64,000 nucleotides of DNA from Microcoleus vaginatus PCC 9802 (lineage in GTDB: Bacteria > Cyanobacteriota > Cyanobacteriia > Cyanobacteriales > Microcoleaceae): positions 5,903,001 to 5,967,000 of the forward strand of contig CP031740.1 in NCBI GenBank assembly GCA_022701275.1, given 5' to 3'. The notes beneath the pieces were generated by a model. The model searched no databases. It was not told the DNA's origin and saw only the letters and a list, made by a program, of their open reading frames with translations. A program made the position numbers and the translations under genes. This document shows, piece after piece, positions 58,003 to 64,000 of the stretch; position 1 is the first letter of the stretch; every line of letters begins with the position of its first letter.

Positions 58003-60780
58003 ATGATGAACTCTCAAGATTTTTTGACGAGTGGTGATGGGTACTTACCCAACAAGGAAACTCATGCGCTAAAAACTACCCACGATGTCTGTTTTGATGT
58101 TCCATTATATACTCACGATATTTCCTCTGTCGAGGACTCTCAAGTCGATCTAACTCGATCTGACTATGTGAGTATCCATCAATGGTTTGAAGCACAGGTT
58201 AAGCAGACTCCTGATGCGATCGCCCTGTCATTTCAAGGGCAAGAATTAACCTATGATGCCTTAAATCAACGCGCAAACCAGCTCGCCCATTACCTTCAAG
58301 CACTAGGAGTGCAACCGGATGAACTGATTGCTATCTCTATGAATCGCTGCATGGAAATGGTGATTTGCTTTTTGGGGGTGCTCAAGGCTGGGGCGGCCTA
58401 TGTGCCGATCGACCCAACCTATCCCCACGAACGTCGAGCGTACCAGTTACAAGACGCCGCTGTGCGATTCATTTTGATTCAACAGCATCTGGTTGAATTT
58501 TTGCCAGAACACAATGCTCGCGTGATTTGTCCAGATACAGACTGGCACGAGATGGCGCTATACAGCACTGAAAATTTGTCTCTGCTGACAACGCCCGAGC
58601 ATTTGGCTTACGTTATTTACACCTCTGGTTCGACGGGATATCCCAAGGGTGTAATGATTGCTCACCGGGGCATGGTTCACCACAGCAAGGCGATCGCACA
58701 GGCATTTAATCTTGGATTGGGCGATCGGGTACTTCAATTCTCTAGCATGAGCTTTGACACCATCATTGGGGAAGTTTTTCCATCCTTGGTAAGTGGTGCA
58801 ACAATCGTGCTGCGAACGGAAGACTGTATTAGCTCTACCCGCCAATTCCTCGAATTTATTGAGCAAGAACGCATTACTATTCTGCACTTGCCAACTGCTT
58901 TTTGGCATGGCCTCGTCAGCGGACTCTCATTGCTACGCGTTCCCATGTCGCCAGATGTGAGATTGGTGATTGTGGGCGGAGAAAAAGCCTCTCGGGCTCT
59001 GTATGGTGAATGGCGACAATTGGTTGGGCAATATCCTCGTTGGCTCAATGCCTATGGGCCAACTGAAACTACGGTGACGGCCACCATTTTTGACCCGATC
59101 GCTGAAGATTACGATCTCAGTAGTGAAGCAGACATTCCGATTGGTCGTCCTCTTCCCAACAGCCAAATTTACATTCTGGATGAAAACCTAAATCTTGTGC
59201 CAGATGGCGATATTGGAGAACTGTATATTGGCGGCCCAGGGCTTGCGAGGGGATATCTCAATTTGGCAGAACGCACTGCAAGTAATTTTGTTGCTAATCC
59301 ATTTAGCGATCGACCTGGAGACAAACTTTACAGAACAGGGGATACTGCCCGCTATTTACCCAATGGAACGTTGGAGTTTATTGGTCGCCTCGATTTTCAA
59401 GTAAAAATTCGAGGTTTTCGGATTGAGTTACTAGAGATTGAAACCTATTTGGAACAGTACCCATCTGTGCAACAAGGTATAGTTTTGGCACGGGAAGATG
59501 TACCCGGTGAAAAGCGCTTAGTGGCATATATCATTCCGAAGCACGGACAACCAATTCAGGTGTCTGCATTGCGTAGTTTTCTACAAACAAAGCTACCGCC
59601 ATACATGATTCCGCCAGCGGTTGTAGTGATGGAGAGCTTCCCCATGACCCCCAATGGTAAAGTCGATCGTCGTGCATTTCCAGAACCGCAGGTTGTCGAT
59701 CTGGTTCAGTACGGTGAAGTTGTGTTGCCTGCTGATGTACTAGAAACTCAACTTCTCCATATTTGGGAGCAGGTACTCAATATTAAGCCGATCGGTACTG
59801 CGGATAATTTCATGGATTTAGGCGGTACATCCCTGCTAGCAGCTCGCTTAGCTGACAAAATTGACCAAAAGTTCCAGCAGAGTTGGCCACTATCGATTAT
59901 CTTCCAAGCCCCAACCATCAAACAATTAGCCGACATTCTACGTCAAGGGAATATCCCCAACCAAAGCCTTTCCTTAGTTGAGATTCAACCGAAGGGTTCT
60001 GTGCCACCACTATTTCTGTTTGAAGGAGTGTCTATTTATCATCCGTTAATTCCATATTTGGGGGTAGATCGGCCGATATATGCCTTAATTACTCTTGTTA
60101 AAGATCGCATGAATGGACCACTCAATCAGGTTGAGGCGATCGCAGACTATTACATCAATGAACTCGTGAAGGTGCAACCAGAAGGCCCCTATTATTTGTG
60201 TGGTTTGTCATTTGGAGGTATTGTTGCTTTTGAGGTAGCTCAAAAATTGGCAGCTAAAGGACAGGAAATAGGGTTATTGGTGATGTTTGATCCCATATTG
60301 CCCTCTGCCTGCAAGCCCCTACCCATTCAGCAGCGGCTGCGCTTCCATACCCAAAAAATTGCTAAGCAGGGTATAGGTTACATCGTCCGTAGTGTCGTCT
60401 ATAAAATAATGACACTTACAGACCCAATGACAATGCTGGCCCGCAAGACGATCGGGCGATACCTTAAGCCGAAAGAACCTACAGAGTCAATGTCTTACAC
60501 CACAGACTATTGGATGACAGACAAGATAATTCAGCAAGCAGAACGAGCTTACGTGCCAAAACCCTATGCTGGCAAAGTAGTTATGTTTAGAGCGCTGGAT
60601 TCTGAAGATGGCAAAAGTGTCAGTCTCGATCCGGATCTAGGCTGGAAACCTTATCTCAAAGACAATCTGACCATTTACGATGTACCTGGAGACCATGTAG
60701 GTATTTTACAGGAACCCAATGTCGGGGCGATCGGCAACCGAATGAAGCTATTGCTGGAAGAGGTAATGGTGCAGCAGTAA
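58003..60780 (+). CDS. Stand-alone peptide synthetase module A-PCP-TE
   Basis: 925 residues: adenylation domain (about 45-545), carrier domain (565-640; LGGTSLLAARL with the Ser for phosphopantetheine) and thioesterase (660-925; GLSFGG nucleophile elbow, late His in GDHVGIL). A-domain cores are present: YTSGSTGYPKGVM, NAYGPTETT, YRTGDTARY, PNGKVDRRAF with the catalytic Lys. There is no condensation, tailoring or docking domain. The Asp in SFDTIIGE (position 235 in the GrsA scheme) argues for an alpha-amino acid rather than a keto acid; I do not predict which. No biosynthetic partners lie nearby, so the product is unknown. Confidence 0.9.
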   Translation: MMNSQDFLTSGDGYLPNKETHALKTTHDVCFDVPLYTHDISSVEDSQVDLTRSDYVSIHQWFEAQVKQTPDAIALSFQGQELTYDALNQRANQLAHYLQALGVQPDELIAISMNRCMEMVICFLGVLKAGAAYVPIDPTYPHERRAYQLQDAAVRFILIQQHLVEFLPEHNARVICPDTDWHEMALYSTENLSLLTTPEHLAYVIYTSGSTGYPKGVMIAHRGMVHHSKAIAQAFNLGLGDRVLQFSSMSFDTIIGEVFPSLVSGATIVLRTEDCISSTRQFLEFIEQERITILHLPTAFWHGLVSGLSLLRVPMSPDVRLVIVGGEKASRALYGEWRQLVGQYPRWLNAYGPTETTVTATIFDPIAEDYDLSSEADIPIGRPLPNSQIYILDENLNLVPDGDIGELYIGGPGLARGYLNLAERTASNFVANPFSDRPGDKLYRTGDTARYLPNGTLEFIGRLDFQVKIRGFRIELLEIETYLEQYPSVQQGIVLAREDVPGEKRLVAYIIPKHGQPIQVSALRSFLQTKLPPYMIPPAVVVMESFPMTPNGKVDRRAFPEPQVVDLVQYGEVVLPADVLETQLLHIWEQVLNIKPIGTADNFMDLGGTSLLAARLADKIDQKFQQSWPLSIIFQAPTIKQLADILRQGNIPNQSLSLVEIQPKGSVPPLFLFEGVSIYHPLIPYLGVDRPIYALITLVKDRMNGPLNQVEAIADYYINELVKVQPEGPYYLCGLSFGGIVAFEVAQKLAAKGQEIGLLVMFDPILPSACKPLPIQQRLRFHTQKIAKQGIGYIVRSVVYKIMTLTDPMTMLARKTIGRYLKPKEPTESMSYTTDYWMTDKIIQQAERAYVPKPYAGKVVMFRALDSEDGKSVSLDPDLGWKPYLKDNLTIYDVPGDHVGILQEPNVGAIGNRMKLLLEEVMVQQ

Positions 60781-61238
60781 AGTTTTTGGCATTCTTAATC
60801 GATATTCAGACAGGGTTGCATCGAATTGCGGTTATTAGAAAGATGAGGTACAACTTAGATTGCAGAATTTTAGATTAGGGGAGTGGAGGATTGGAGGATT
60901 GGGGGATTGTTAATGAATTGATGAATACCTCATCTTTCCGAGAACCGCTATAGATAATTCAAGAAAGTAGAACTACCCTCAATCAAGCATGAAAAACATT
61001 TTTAAACTCTCTATTGCCAAACACTCTACCCTAACTCAATATGCTTGGGTTAACGCTTTTTTCCGAATCTCATCTCACGATTTCATAGGCAATACAGGCA
61101 TTTTTTGAAATTTAGATATTTCTGAAATGAATTGTATTATGCCCTAACTCTTCTCTGCGCCAAAATCACCCTCTGCGGTTCATTTCTCCACAAAAAAAGA
61201 GGCGCAATTGCGCCTCCCAAATCTTTCATGTCTGCGTT
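60781..61238. other. Intergenic region with GGATTGG and CTCTGCG repeats
   Basis: About 460 bp between convergent genes. It contains GGAGGATTGGAGGATTGGGG at 60889, a heptamer array, and CTCTGCGCC ... CTCTGCGGTT at 61153, a dispersed repeat also at 35062, 52117 and 52605. AAGAGGCGCAATTGCGCCTC near 61198 is a perfect palindrome just past the prk stop and is a likely terminator of prk. No gene seen. Confidence 0.65.
61201..61218 (-). terminator. Hairpin after prk
   Basis: GAGGCGCAATTGCGCCTC, perfect 9-bp arms, 20 bases downstream of the prk stop on the minus strand, with TCTTTTTTTG following on that strand. A typical intrinsic terminator. Confidence 0.85.
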
Positions 61239-62243
61239 CTAAACACTAACAGCCACTTTCGCTTCTTTTGCAGTCAACTTCTCGTAAGTCGCCCGCATCT
61301 TCAATCCGACTAACACTTGGAACAAACCAGTTCCATTGTTGGAACCAGGATATTCGCGGTGCTGAAGCAACAGGTGAGTTAACTCGCCTTCATACTTCGC
61401 AGAAGTCTTGCTCAAATGGCTTTCGATGTAAATAACTTCTTCGAGATTCTCGAATTGACCATCTACTTCCAAAATCGAGACTTCGTGACCGTAGAAAGCA
61501 TCAGGCCCGTAGTACATCTTAATTCCGGGATAGGAACAAGTCAGCTTGCGGCCGCAAGGAACCCAGTTAATTGTTGAACCTTCGTCAAACAAATACGCAG
61601 GCTCAAAATTGGCGATACCTTCGCGCTGGATCATCTGCACGCGCAGAACCTTCCGCTCTTTGTCATCTTTGATCAAGTTGGTGGGCAACACTTGAATTAC
61701 CACATCAGCATATTGCTTTTGCGGGTCGATGTAGGCGGTAAAATCCGGTTTGCGAGCATTGATGGCAAACAGCACGTCTTCGTAACGGTGGCCCCGTTCC
61801 GCCATGTCGCGCTGGATTTTCCAAGCAATTTTTACCTCGTCGCTGATGTCGAGGTAGACGCTGAAGTCGATGAGCGATCGAACTCGCTCGTCGTACAGCG
61901 GATGCAGCCCTTCAATCACAATCACGTGATTCGGCTCTACCCTTTCGGGCGGGTCGATCATACCGGTTTCGTGGTTGTAAATCGGCTTGTCGATCGCATT
62001 ACCTTCTTTGAGAGCCTTCATTTGCTCGGCCATCAGGTCAAAATTGTTGGCTCTGGGGTCAAGGGCTGTAATCCCTGTTTCCTTGCGCTGCTTGCGATCG
62101 AGACTGTGATAGTCGTCGAGGCAGATTACAGTCACGAAATCTTCCCCGAACAAATCTGTCAATCGGCGTAAAAAAGTAGATTTTCCGCATCCGGAATCTC
62201 CGGCAACGCCAATTAAAACCACGCGATCCGGCTTACTGGTCAT
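61239..62243 (-). CDS. prk: Phosphoribulokinase
   Basis: Phosphorylates ribulose 5-phosphate to ribulose 1,5-bisphosphate, the Rubisco substrate, in the Calvin cycle. The P-loop is GVAGDSGCGKSTF near residues 12-24 and the conserved CLDDYHSLDRKQRKETG follows with the catalytic Asp. Length (334) fits the cyanobacterial/plant type. Of the redox-regulatory cysteines, C19 in the P-loop and C41 in VICLDDYH are present, so CP12/thioredoxin control is expected. It is divergent from petH across a 587-bp spacer that contains a hairpin in its own leader. Confidence 0.96.
   Translation of the reverse strand: MTSKPDRVVLIGVAGDSGCGKSTFLRRLTDLFGEDFVTVICLDDYHSLDRKQRKETGITALDPRANNFDLMAEQMKALKEGNAIDKPIYNHETGMIDPPERVEPNHVIVIEGLHPLYDERVRSLIDFSVYLDISDEVKIAWKIQRDMAERGHRYEDVLFAINARKPDFTAYIDPQKQYADVVIQVLPTNLIKDDKERKVLRVQMIQREGIANFEPAYLFDEGSTINWVPCGRKLTCSYPGIKMYYGPDAFYGHEVSILEVDGQFENLEEVIYIESHLSKTSAKYEGELTHLLLQHREYPGSNNGTGLFQVLVGLKMRATYEKLTAKEAKVAVSV

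Positions 62244-64000
<1,757 letters not shown>

Overview
The window comes from a filamentous cyanobacterium, most likely of the Oscillatoriales (Microcoleus/Oscillatoria/Phormidium type). The grounds are plant-type photosynthesis genes (phosphoribulokinase, ferredoxin-NADP reductase with a phycobilisome-linker domain, CrtP-type phytoene desaturase next to phytoene synthase), abundant HIP1 palindromes (GCGATCGC), and short tandem heptanucleotide repeats (TTGACTG, ATCTAAA, GAAGGAA and ATTGGTA types) between genes. This is inferred from gene content, not from a species-level match.

Layout. 1-3339: the 5' part of a large CBS-GAF-PAS sensor gene that runs off the left edge. 3340-5531: a gene-free graveyard holding decayed IS701-like and IS630-like transposases. 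5532-8234: a membrane histidine kinase and a DUF937 protein. 8342-14289: housekeeping and small genes (ilvD, a pentapeptide-repeat protein, a TauE/SafE permease, a coiled-coil protein, a GIY-YIG protein). 14590-26057: a minus-strand block of signalling genes: a REC-histidine kinase, a 1376-residue hybrid kinase with a phytochrome-like GAF domain, and a roughly 1840-residue multi-PAS hybrid kinase split by one frameshift in a homopolymer. 26287-30099: a large GH2-like protein whose usual acid/base glutamate is not in place.

30141-34894: a KGK-domain protein overlapping an HNH nuclease, a sulfotransferase, an antitoxin with a truncated MazF/PemK toxin, and a dynamin-like GTPase. 35279-39265: a chaperone locus, dnaK then a frameshifted four-helix-bundle gene then a zinc-finger-less dnaJ, where DnaK and DnaJ both carry charged repeat segments. 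39511-44553: a dead antitoxin-like gene, a Uma2 nuclease, and an SPFH/GYF protein followed by a zinc-ribbon membrane protein that is cut in two by an IS4-like element with a clean 9-bp target duplication. 45021-48313: TraX-like protein, crtP, crtB. 48468-54314: a coiled-coil protein, valS, a GxxExxY protein and an FAD oxidoreductase. 54585-57547: an McrBC restriction pair. 58003-60780: a stand-alone A-PCP-TE peptide synthetase. 61239-64000: prk and divergent petH (cut by the right edge).

I did not find tRNA or rRNA genes, a CRISPR array or a prophage. Most of the novelty lies in repeat-driven change (repeats inside coding regions, hairpin elements, homopolymer frameshift, recent IS insertion), the repeat tails on the chaperone pair, the GH2-like protein, the KGK-HNH pair and the orphan A-PCP-TE enzyme.
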